A stretch of DNA of 64,000 nucleotides from JAVBNU01 sp031551265 (GTDB lineage: Bacteria > Cyanobacteriota > Vampirovibrionia > Gastranaerophilales > Gastranaerophilaceae), in the NCBI GenBank assembly GCA_031551265.1, contig JAVBNU010000007.1, positions 8,255 through 72,254 on the forward strand. The letters are read 5' to 3'. The position numbers and the translations under genes were made by a program. Position 1 is the first letter of the stretch, and the number at the start of each line of letters is the position of its first letter. The notes beneath the pieces were generated by a model. The model did not search any database, was not told the origin of the DNA, and saw nothing but the letters and a program-made list of their open reading frames with translations. This document shows, piece by piece, positions 7,718-15,215 of this stretch.

Positions 7718-8155
7718 AAGTTTTCAGTTTTCAAGGTTGTGTTTCTAGCAAGCTTTAAGGCGCGTATACCCCTCCTTCTTTTTTGCTACATTTAGTATCA
7801 AAAAAGCGGAGTCATTGACACTACGACATAATTATATTATATTTTCAAAATCTTATCGGAATGGTATCTAATCTGACAGCGCCTTCGCTTTCAGCTGCGG
7901 CTAGCGCCACTACGACATTTGATGTCATGCTGAACTTGTTTCAGCATCTGTATGTCTTTGTGTTTCATGCTGATTAAGCTCATTTGGTAGATCCCGGGTC
8001 AAGCCCGGGATGACAAAAAATTAGATTTCGGCTTTGCCTCAATCAATTTTTATAGTCATTTTAACCAAAAAAAACTTTTTTGGGAACTTTTTTAAAAATT
8101 GCTCGTCTTGTATAGTATAAGTTCGTTATTTAACATCAATAAATGGGAGAGAGTT
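7718..8155. other. Intergenic region with tRNA-Leu fragments and palindromic repeats
   Basis: No gene is seen. CACTACGACA, the complement of the tRNA-Leu 5' end at 7709-7718, recurs at 7819-7828 and 7908-7917. At the last site the match covers the first 12 bases of the tRNA (GTCGTAGTGGCG). GCGCGTATACC, part of the tRNA D arm region, recurs near 7761. From 7923 there is a family A-like hairpin (ATGCTGAA-CTTGT-TTCAGCAT) and then ATCCCGGG-TCAAG-CCCGGGAT (7991-8011). Confidence 0.6.
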
Positions 8156-9139
8156 TTGGATTGGAAATTACAAAATCTTGCCTACGAGACTGAATCAGGT
8201 CTCGGGGAAGATAATAGTGACGATTATGAAAAAGAGTTTGAGGCATACAAGCAGGTATCGCTAAAAAAAGCAGAAAACAGTAAGATTTTCAATGTAAATT
8301 ATGACAGCGAAGATATTTTGCAGGTATATCTTAAACAAATAGGTAAGATTAAATTGCTCAAGGGCGACGAAGAGAGAGAGCTTGCGAAAACAGTCAAAGA
8401 AGGTAAAGGCAAAGAGGCGAGACTGGCGCGTAAAAAACTGATACAGGCAAATTTACGTTTGGTAGTCAACATAGCAAAAAGATATGTAGGACGCGGGATT
8501 TCCTTTATGGATTTAATTCAGGAAGGCTCGGTCGGCTTGATTAAAGCATCGAATATGTTTGATTATCGAAAAGGCTATAAATTCAGTACTTATGCGACGT
8601 GGTGGATTAAGCAGACTATTTTACGCTGTATTGCGAATAATTCACGCACAATCAGAATACCTGTATATTTAAATGAAAAAATCAGAACATTGAATGCGGC
8701 AAACGTGGCGTTGGCTGAAAAACTTGACCGTGAGCCGAATGATACGGAATTGGCTGAGGAGTTGAAAACAACGGTTAAAAAAGTTCAATCAATTAAAAAA
8801 GCGATTATTAAGGAGCCTGTTAGTCTGGATATGCAAATTGCAGAGGATTTGAGTCTTGAGGATTACGTGCAGGATGAGAGTTATCGCGCGCCGGAGTTGA
8901 ATATTCAAGAAATAATGCTTGAAAAAGACGTGCAAGGATTGTTGAGGACGCTGAATGAAAGAGAGAGGCTGATACTGGCAGCAAGATTCGGTATTAACGG
9001 AGAAAAGCCGAAAACATTAGAGGACATTGGACATATGCTTGGGTTCTCAAAAGAGAGAATCAGACAAATTCAGGAAAGTATTATCAAAAAACTGAGATAC
9101 AAGCAACAGTTCAAACATTTGAGAGAATATTTAAATTAA
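8156..9139 (+). CDS. RpoD-family sigma factor (group 1 or 2)
   Basis: RNA polymerase sigma factor of about 327 residues. Region 1.2 begins DILQVYLKQIGKIKLLKG. Region 2 reads LRLVVNIAKRYVGRG, FMDLIQEGSVGLIKA, then YKFSTYATWWIKQTI and SRTIRIPVYLNEKI. Region 3 follows, and region 4 reads LNERERLILAARFG with the helix-turn-helix TLEDIGHMLGFSKERIRQI. The frame opens at 8099, but TTG 8156 has GGGAGAG in front and removes an AT-rich, unlikely N-terminus; I prefer it. The short N-terminus without region 1.1 and changes in region 2.4 (YLNEKI where primary factors have H-M-x-E) allow either a primary factor or a cyanobacterial-style group 2 factor. A terminator follows. Confidence 0.9.
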   Translation: MDWKLQNLAYETESGLGEDNSDDYEKEFEAYKQVSLKKAENSKIFNVNYDSEDILQVYLKQIGKIKLLKGDEERELAKTVKEGKGKEARLARKKLIQANLRLVVNIAKRYVGRGISFMDLIQEGSVGLIKASNMFDYRKGYKFSTYATWWIKQTILRCIANNSRTIRIPVYLNEKIRTLNAANVALAEKLDREPNDTELAEELKTTVKKVQSIKKAIIKEPVSLDMQIAEDLSLEDYVQDESYRAPELNIQEIMLEKDVQGLLRTLNERERLILAARFGINGEKPKTLEDIGHMLGFSKERIRQIQESIIKKLRYKQQFKHLREYLN

Positions 9140-9187
9140 ACATTTTATATCTTAACAGTTATCCATATAACTTATCGGGAAACAACT

Positions 9188-9222
9188 GTGTACTTAGCCT
9201 TCGGGCGGTACACATTTTTTTT
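9188..9222 (+). terminator. Terminator after the sigma factor gene
   Basis: GTGTAC and GTACAC enclose GCC-TTCG-GGC, followed by A and an eight-base T-run. Confidence 0.85.
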
Positions 9223-9288
9223 ATGTTTCCAAATGGCTATGTACAAAAGACTGATTGAATAATTCATTTTAAGTCTATACTTTTTTGT

Positions 9289-10602
9289 ATGAACGACGTA
9301 AATAAATTGCTGAGCGCTCTTGGTGAGAGCGTTGAGTTGAAGCCTGACAAATGGAGTGAGGAACACATTTATGAATCAGGCAGCAAAAAATGGATAGCAA
9401 ATATTGTCCCTGTAGAGCTTTTGAAAAGAAGTGTCAAGGAGGCTGTTGAATCTCTTGTTACGATAAACGAGAGCGGTATTTTCTTCGATAGTTTTCCTGA
9501 TGATATTCAAACTCCTGACTATGGTGACAAATGGGGCAGGCTTGCCAATTATTTGGAAATAAATAATCGTGCAATTGCTGAAATGCACGGAGATAGAACT
9601 AAAAACGGTATTTTAAGCTCAATAAAAATTTTGCCTGCTATTCCTCCATCGGCGAAAAGTTGGGCAAATTGCGTTATTTTGTCTCAGATTTTCCCTAATA
9701 TTTTTGGCGATGGCCATAATAAAGCGCCTGATGAGGAAAATTCAATTTACGGTATCAGGCTAAATGCAGGCTACAGCAATAATATAATAGATTTTGATAT
9801 TGTGGATAAAATATCGCCTGAGGAACAATTTAAAGCATTTAATACTTTGGCTCACATACACGGGCTAAAGACCGGTTTTCGAACAGTAATTTCGGCTGAT
9901 CAAATTAAGATAGCAAATCCTGATGGTGACGATATTACTTTCGATTGGAACGATTCTAAACATCAAGAACTCTTCATAAATGAGCATGTGAAGTTAATGG
10001 AATTGGGATTTGAGGCTGTTTTCATCGATTCGGCTAAACATATTGGCGGGTATGATATGGATAACTACACGGGCGTTGGCGCATTGCCGGGCTATGAACA
10101 AATGCAATATATTTTGTATGAAATTCGTAACCGGTCAGGAGTTGCCACTATTAGCTTTGCCGGTGAAAAAAGCACGGGAGATTTCGAGCGATACGAAAAT
10201 CTCGGGCTTACGACCGGTACCGCCTTTATAGAGCCTGACAACTTAGAGGAGGTGAAAGACTGGTCAGAAAAACTTAAATACGATAAAGAATACGCACCTG
10301 GTGTTGAAGTTTCAAACGACAACGATGAGGGTGGCAGAAGCTACGAAGAACGGCTAAACCGAGTTAATTCATCGCTTTTTGGCTATGAGTTGCCGAGTGA
10401 TAAACTGCCAAGCTTTATGCAGATGGAAGACCTTTTCCCGCTGAGATATGACACGAGCACGCATCATTTGATGATGTGTAATCCATCGTACTCTACGGAT
10501 GGAACGCCTGAAAGCCATTGGGAAAATCTTTTTACCAATGATGACGGCAGGGCGTACAATGCGAAAGTGTCAGATTTATTTGTTCATTCGATGAACTTGT
10601 AA
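9289..10602 (+). CDS. Uncharacterised protein, possible TIM-barrel (glycosidase-like) fold
   Basis: A 437-residue cytoplasmic protein without signal peptide or membrane segment; I do not recognise the family. The middle looks like alternating strands and helices of a beta/alpha barrel: NTLAHIHGLKTGFRTVIS (near residue 187), then HVKLMELGFEAVFIDSAKHIGGY (near 233), where FIDSAKH could hold an acidic catalytic residue as in GH13-type barrels, and later SGVATISFAGEKSTGDF. The C-terminal 120 residues are rich in Asp, Glu and Asn. It stands alone after the sigma gene terminator, convergent with the next gene. No good ribosome site precedes ATG 9289, but the first ATG fits the conserved-looking N-terminus. 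The enzyme idea is tentative. Confidence 0.55.
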   Translation: MNDVNKLLSALGESVELKPDKWSEEHIYESGSKKWIANIVPVELLKRSVKEAVESLVTINESGIFFDSFPDDIQTPDYGDKWGRLANYLEINNRAIAEMHGDRTKNGILSSIKILPAIPPSAKSWANCVILSQIFPNIFGDGHNKAPDEENSIYGIRLNAGYSNNIIDFDIVDKISPEEQFKAFNTLAHIHGLKTGFRTVISADQIKIANPDGDDITFDWNDSKHQELFINEHVKLMELGFEAVFIDSAKHIGGYDMDNYTGVGALPGYEQMQYILYEIRNRSGVATISFAGEKSTGDFERYENLGLTTGTAFIEPDNLEEVKDWSEKLKYDKEYAPGVEVSNDNDEGGRSYEERLNRVNSSLFGYELPSDKLPSFMQMEDLFPLRYDTSTHHLMMCNPSYSTDGTPESHWENLFTNDDGRAYNAKVSDLFVHSMNL

Positions 10603-10610
10603 ATCCCGGC

Positions 10611-11366
10611 TTATTGTACGAATTCTATTACGTAAGCGTATCTTATACTTCTAACCCATCTTTTCGTTTTAAACTGAATCGTAAGCAGGGAAAATTGGTC
10701 AGCAATGCTATTGTTACTAGCAGGAATAGTTATTGTGCTTATTTTTTGTGCGACACCGTCTGTTCTTTCACGACCGATTGTCTGTGTCGTAGGGATTTTG
10801 CTTTGTGCACTGCCAACTGACAAAAAGATATCGGCATCAAGCTCCCCCGGTCTGAATTTTTGAGAGGCCTGGGTAATTTTGATGCTCTTGGTGCCTTCAG
10901 GCATGTCAAAATAAAACATTTTGTAGCCGTTTTTAAGCAGATCACTGTCATCAAGAAAAATAAACCAGGAAGTTGAATCTTCTTTAACTTCGCCGACTCT
11001 GATAGCTGTTTTCAGGTATCTGTGTGTTTTGTCGTCTTTACCTAACATATACCAGAGACAGTCTTTACAGACCCTTACAGGACAAATATAGCAGGGTTCT
11101 TGCGCCGCCAAGCCCAATAATGCGCCACCGGCTAATATATTCATCAATATACCTGCGGCAGCACCACCACCGGCAATACCGGCAGCGATTGGGACTGCGG
11201 CATTATCACCGCCCCCGCCGCCTCCGCCGCCATCATCCGGTATTGGTGGTATTGCTGATGCAGGGATTGTCAGCTGAAATGAATCTGTGCTGGTATCAGC
11301 GCAAACCATAATAGGATTAGCTAAAAATATTAGCGTTAGTAGTATTAGTATCGTTTTTTTAAGCAT
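10611..11366 (-). CDS. Secreted protein with Gly tract and Cys pairs, pilus locus
   Basis: A 251-residue protein with a signal peptide (MLKKTILILLTLIFLANPIMVCA). A flexible Pro/Gly stretch follows (PPIPDDGGGGGGGGDN), then an Ala/Gly/Leu-rich hydrophobic segment (about residues 55-88) that could span or enter a membrane. Next come two Cys pairs in CYICPVRVCKDC, and a beta-rich C-terminal half with no further Cys. I do not recognise a family. It begins at the base after the stop of the secreted pilin-like gene 11367-11849, on the same strand, so the two are co-transcribed. Its position at the edge of the chaperone-usher locus suggests a surface role. Confidence 0.7.
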   Translation of the reverse strand: MLKKTILILLTLIFLANPIMVCADTSTDSFQLTIPASAIPPIPDDGGGGGGGGDNAAVPIAAGIAGGGAAAGILMNILAGGALLGLAAQEPCYICPVRVCKDCLWYMLGKDDKTHRYLKTAIRVGEVKEDSTSWFIFLDDSDLLKNGYKMFYFDMPEGTKSIKITQASQKFRPGELDADIFLSVGSAQSKIPTTQTIGRERTDGVAQKISTITIPASNNSIADQFSLLTIQFKTKRWVRSIRYAYVIEFVQ

Positions 11367-11849
11367 CTATAGTTTTCCCAGTGTAAACATTACTTTACCG
11401 TTGTAAAGCCCCTCTAAAACACCTACGGTTGTTGTGATTATAGGTACAAAATTCCCTGTCACAACCCCGTTATAAGGTGTTGAAATTGTGTGTGTTGTAG
11501 GTGAAAAATTCAGCTCCGAAGCCGGTATTTGGTAGGCTTGTGTGGAGTGTATCATCTCTAAAAACTCAGCGTCTACGTATATTGGTGATTTTAGATTTGT
11601 TCGTATTTGTACAGACATTGGTGTAAGGCTGAGTATGTAAGCATTTGGGTCGGCTGTATTTACGTTTTCTATGGCAACGTTGGTGAAAAAGTCATTTTTA
11701 TTATATGGCGTGGTTGCCACGTATACTTTTTCTATTTCAAGCACCTCGCTTAAAACCGTCTGAATCGTCTGACTTGCGGTTTCTGCAGCTATAACACTCT
11801 TCTGTAAAAGTATCATTAAACAAATTATTTTGAGCAATGTTTTCATCAT
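11367..11849 (-). CDS. Pilin-like secreted subunit (paralogue of 13704 product)
   Basis: About 160 residues. The signal peptide (MMKTLLKIICLMILLQKSVIA) is followed by a mature start AETASQTIQTVL, very like AETASQTLNAVL in the subunit at 13704-14330, so the two are paralogues. The remainder is beta-rich and ends EGLYNGKVMFTLGKL, a possible terminal strand. The frame opens at ATG 11885, but starting at 11849 puts the signal peptide at the N-terminus; neither site has a convincing ribosome site. It is divergent from 11949 and co-transcribed with 10611-11366. I infer a minor or alternative subunit of the chaperone-usher pilus, of the spore-coat-U type. Confidence 0.65.
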   Translation of the reverse strand: MMKTLLKIICLMILLQKSVIAAETASQTIQTVLSEVLEIEKVYVATTPYNKNDFFTNVAIENVNTADPNAYILSLTPMSVQIRTNLKSPIYVDAEFLEMIHSTQAYQIPASELNFSPTTHTISTPYNGVVTGNFVPIITTTVGVLEGLYNGKVMFTLGKL

Positions 11850-11948
11850 ATGCAATTTTAAATTTAAAACATATTTTTTTTCCATACCCTACTTTATATA
11901 TCCATTTAGAGAATATCAATTCATTTCAACTTTTTTATACTGTCTGGT

Positions 11949-12839
11949 ATGTTTAGAAGAGTTACAATTTTTATGCTTATGTTATTACTAACTGCTGCTA
12001 AAAGCTTTTCTTCAGAAGCTTTTATAGTAGATGGTAACGGCAGTCCGATTATATCTCCGACTCAGGTGGAGCAAAAAATCAGGACGCGATATTCGGTTGC
12101 GGGTTTGACTGTGCTAAAAGTAAAGCCTGCTGAGCCGTATATTACAAATTTGGACAATCCATCAATAAAAATACCTGTTGACAGGCTTTATTTGAATAGA
12201 AATTCGAGCCAATCAATGAAACTCAGTTCTGATGTTTTCGTTAATATATATAATGAAAATTTGCAGTCTGTTGATATTGATGAACTTTTGAGGCTTACGC
12301 TGCGTGATATAGGTACGCTGCCGGCCGGTTTATATTCTATAGATTTAGAATTTGTACTTATAACCGGCGCAAACCAAAACAGTTACAACGCGATGTACCC
12401 GCTGAGATTCGAGGTGCCGAGAAATATTGATATATCTACATCAAGCCCTGAAATAAAGATAATGATGAAACAAGATGACGTGCTGAATCTGCATTCCAAT
12501 GTTTCTAATGAGTTGGCAAATCAAATTGTTATCAATGCAAATATGCCTTGGACACTTTGTCTCGATACTAGTAACCTAGGCGATTTAAAAGGTGATTATT
12601 ATTTTCAGGTCAAAAGTGCGCAAGGCGCTGTTAGTGGCTATGAAACACAAAGACAAAAACTTCAGCGCGGGCAAAAATACCAAATCGCCTCAGGCACGCA
12701 AACCAGTAATAATATCCCTTACGGCGGCTATCGCCCGACAACTGTTGTTGTTGAATATACGCGCCAACATACCGATAACAGATATCTACCTGCCGGAACA
12801 TACATGAATTCCCTTATTTACAGCATAGAGGACCGTTAA
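11949..12839 (+). CDS. Secreted beta-rich protein of the pilus locus, possible tip adhesin
   Basis: A 296-residue protein with signal peptide (MFRRVTIFMLMLLLTAAKSFSSEA). The body seems to contain two beta-sandwich halves. The first ends near FEVPRNIDI (about residue 157). The second ends with PAGTYMNSLIYSIE, which resembles the closing strand of spore-coat-U-type subunits (G-T-Y-x-D-x-L). Two-domain subunits of usher pili are usually tip adhesins, so that role is plausible but inferred. It is the first gene of a plus-strand cluster; the chaperone gene begins two bases after its stop. Confidence 0.65.
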   Translation: MFRRVTIFMLMLLLTAAKSFSSEAFIVDGNGSPIISPTQVEQKIRTRYSVAGLTVLKVKPAEPYITNLDNPSIKIPVDRLYLNRNSSQSMKLSSDVFVNIYNENLQSVDIDELLRLTLRDIGTLPAGLYSIDLEFVLITGANQNSYNAMYPLRFEVPRNIDISTSSPEIKIMMKQDDVLNLHSNVSNELANQIVINANMPWTLCLDTSNLGDLKGDYYFQVKSAQGAVSGYETQRQKLQRGQKYQIASGTQTSNNIPYGGYRPTTVVVEYTRQHTDNRYLPAGTYMNSLIYSIEDR

Positions 12840-12841
12840 AA

Positions 12842-13690
12842 ATGAGAAAAATAATTTTTGTTCTTATAATCATTTTACTTTTACTTTTGGTCTTTCAAAT
12901 GCGCACACATGCTGCGATTAAAGTCTCACCGATGATTGTTGAGCTTGACGCAAATTCGGCACGGGGGAATTATTTGACAACAAGCATCAACGTCCAGGGC
13001 GGAGATGACGAGACTATAAGGTTTAAGGTTTATCCGGGTTTTTTCGAAATAAACAAGGAAGGTCGGATGGAGCCTATTGCCAAAACTGATGTGGCTAACT
13101 CCCTTGTCCACCATGCAAGGGTAACGCCAAATGAATTTACACTCCAAAAAGGACAAGCCCAAAAAGTCAGGCTAACGTTTACTGATTTGAAAACCCTGCC
13201 TGATGGTGAATCGCGAATGGTTATATTTTTAGAGGATGTGGCAACAAAAGAAATGCTGCTACCCCGAATAAAAAATGGTATATCAACCAGATTGATTGTA
13301 AAAACACGTATTGGCGTGCCAATATACATCGAAAAAGGTAATGTCATAAGAACAGGCGTTTTTGATGACTTAAGAGTTGAGAAAAAGGATAAAAACCTAG
13401 TTTACGTGATGAATTTGCGTGCAGAGGGCAACAGCAAAGTTCGCTATAGTGGGAGTGGACAAATTTTGCGAGGCAATACTCCGATTGATGAGTTTAGAGT
13501 AACCAGTTCCGTAGTCGGAGGTGGCAACACAGCCGTTGCCAAGGGGGAATTGCCGTTAAATAAAATTGCACAAAACGGGGATTACACACTGAAAGTTATG
13601 CTCAATTACAAAGATGCTAAGGGCAAAACCAAAAAATTAATAAAAGAGGTCACTTTTAATGTGGAAAAAGTAGAATCCACATCAATTTAG
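12842..13690 (+). CDS. Periplasmic pilus chaperone, PapD-like
   Basis: A 282-residue protein with a hydrophobic leader (IIFVLIIILLLLLVFQM) and an Ig-like chaperone domain. The N-terminus reads AIKVSPMIVELDANSARGN, as in archaic usher-pathway chaperones. QKVRLTFTDLKTLPDGESRM carries the donor-strand segment, and a second domain starts near RLIVKTRIGVPIYIEKG. Chaperones of this fold complete pilin subunits in the periplasm and hand them to the usher. Slightly longer than PapD (about 240). It lies between the presumed adhesin and the first pilin, two bases after the former, and is surely co-transcribed with them. Confidence 0.8.
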   Translation: MRKIIFVLIIILLLLLVFQMRTHAAIKVSPMIVELDANSARGNYLTTSINVQGGDDETIRFKVYPGFFEINKEGRMEPIAKTDVANSLVHHARVTPNEFTLQKGQAQKVRLTFTDLKTLPDGESRMVIFLEDVATKEMLLPRIKNGISTRLIVKTRIGVPIYIEKGNVIRTGVFDDLRVEKKDKNLVYVMNLRAEGNSKVRYSGSGQILRGNTPIDEFRVTSSVVGGGNTAVAKGELPLNKIAQNGDYTLKVMLNYKDAKGKTKKLIKEVTFNVEKVESTSI

Positions 13691-13703
13691 AGGAGGAAAA
13701 TAA

Positions 13704-14330
13704 ATGAAAAACCAAAAACTGGCTAAACTAGCGTTAGCCTCAGTGTTGGCGCTTGGAATGATTCCGGCAGCAGACGCAGCAGAAACTGCAAGCCAAACAC
13801 TCAATGCTGTACTTGCTGCACACATAAATGTTACAGCCTATGGAGGGATTGTTGATGCAGTTATTGACCCGATGACAGGTGCATTGGATCAAGCTTTCAC
13901 ACCTGCTTTCAGAATTCAGAACAATGTTCCCGCTACAATCTATATACAGGCCACAACTACAACGGAGGCAGGCAGTGTAACCGCTTTTTTCACGGATGGT
14001 ACTACACAGTATGTAGCGCTGTCTAATACTACAGCCGGTCAAATACCAACAGCAGCTGCCTATACGAGTTGTACTGGCGCAACGCCTGATCCTACCACAA
14101 ACCCCAATATTATTGCCTATCCGATTGCAAGTATTGTATTGGTAAGAGCTTCATCGTCCACAACACCTACTTATGATGCTACTAAAAGCCAGTATTATGC
14201 TGATGTCAAAAACGGCAATACTGTTGCGACCACAACAACAGGACAGGCTGCTCGTTTGGAAACATATTCGTTCGACGACACACCGGGCACTTATCAAGCA
14301 GTGGTTACTATGACCACAACGTCGTTATGA
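13704..14330 (+). CDS. Pilin subunit of spore coat protein U type
   Basis: A 208-residue secreted protein. The signal peptide (KLALASVLALGMIPAADA) is followed by AETASQTLNAVLAAHINVTAYGG. The mature part is very rich in Thr, Ala and Ser with few charges, as in usher-assembled pilins. The C-terminus, SFDDTPGTYQAVVTMTTTSL, ends in alternating small and hydrophobic residues like the G-T-Y-x-D-x-x-x-V-T-V terminus of spore-coat-U pilins. Only one Cys is present, so there is no intrasubunit disulfide. A very strong AGAGGAGG precedes the ATG, which fits a major subunit. The stop overlaps the next ATG (ATGA). Confidence 0.75.
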   Translation: MKNQKLAKLALASVLALGMIPAADAAETASQTLNAVLAAHINVTAYGGIVDAVIDPMTGALDQAFTPAFRIQNNVPATIYIQATTTTEAGSVTAFFTDGTTQYVALSNTTAGQIPTAAAYTSCTGATPDPTTNPNIIAYPIASIVLVRASSSTTPTYDATKSQYYADVKNGNTVATTTTGQAARLETYSFDDTPGTYQAVVTMTTTSL

Positions 14331-14959
14331 GGATTCTATTCGCTCTTGCTCTTATGCTGCTATGCACTTCGTGTGCATATGCAGCACAGGAGTTACATCA
14401 TGATTTAGTCACGGTATGCCCTTCTGTTGTGCAAATTTCGCCGGATTCATTGCGTTTGAGTGGGACTATAAATCCGATTGATGGCAGTATTTCGTCAATG
14501 GCAGGGAAATTCAGGCTGGTAACAAATGATAATGATGCTCATTATGATTTCATTGTCATGTCACAGGTGCAAACAAGTGATGGAGGCTTGCAAAACGCGT
14601 ATTATCTTGATGTTAATGCCGGTGACTCAATTATTCTGGTGAACACGGCTGTAGATAAACTCCCCAGCAGAGCCAACATTGATAATATTAAATCAGGCAA
14701 TCCGAAGGCCGATTTGAACCCCAATGCGATAGCATATCCAATTTCGTCATCAATAAGTTCAGAATTTGAAAGCATAACAAAAAGTAATGATGCGGCATAT
14801 AGTGGCGTGCATTACAAAGTAAAAAACGGCAGCGCTCAATCAGGAATAGTCTCGCAATCCTTAGGTATTAATCCTAATTTCGGCACATACTCTCTTTCTG
14901 ACGACGAGCCCGGCACTTATGAGGCAATTGTTACACTTAGCGCTTATGCGAAACCTTGA
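14327..14959 (+). CDS. Second pilin-like subunit
   Basis: A 210-residue protein with signal peptide (MRILFALALMLLCTSCAYAA). It shares with the preceding subunit the middle segment NPNAIAYPIS (NPNIIAYPIA there) and the C-terminal pattern DDEPGTYEAIVTLS (DDTPGTYQAVVTMT there), so it is a diverged paralogue. Its start codon overlaps the stop of 13704-14330 by four bases, which implies translational coupling. The Cys at CTSC is near a lipobox-like LLCTSC; signal peptidase I cleavage after AYA is equally possible. Likely a minor pilin. Confidence 0.72.
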   Translation: MRILFALALMLLCTSCAYAAQELHHDLVTVCPSVVQISPDSLRLSGTINPIDGSISSMAGKFRLVTNDNDAHYDFIVMSQVQTSDGGLQNAYYLDVNAGDSIILVNTAVDKLPSRANIDNIKSGNPKADLNPNAIAYPISSSISSEFESITKSNDAAYSGVHYKVKNGSAQSGIVSQSLGINPNFGTYSLSDDEPGTYEAIVTLSAYAKP

Positions 14960-14983
14960 AAGTCATATAAAATACTTCATCTT

Positions 14984-15136
14984 ATGTCATGCTGAAGCGC
15001 CAAAAAATGCGTTTTGTTATCAAGCGTCTGTGTTCAGCATCTGTCAGATAAACGTAGGCTATAACCGATAATCCGACAGACCCTGAATATTCACGCTTGA
15101 AAAATAAATACATAAAAAAATGTTTCAGGGTGACGG
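14984..15136. repeat. Dispersed intergenic repeat, family A, copy 2
   Basis: The same arrangement as 1330-1480: TCATGCTGAAGCGC, TTCAGCATCTGTCAGATAAACG, CAGACCCTGAATATT and TTTCAGGGTGACG. A further fragment, GGCTCAGAATGAC (15192-15204), contains an ATG that could be mistaken for the usher start. Confidence 0.8.
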
Positions 15137-15215
15137 GGGATCCTATCGTAGATTGCAATATAGCTAAAAATTTTTGAGCGATGCTGCCTGACGGCTCAGA
15201 ATGACTAGGAAATCA

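Noticed and set aside
7553..7795. 80-codon plus-strand frame
   Set aside because: It runs through the tRNA-Leu gene and its terminator.
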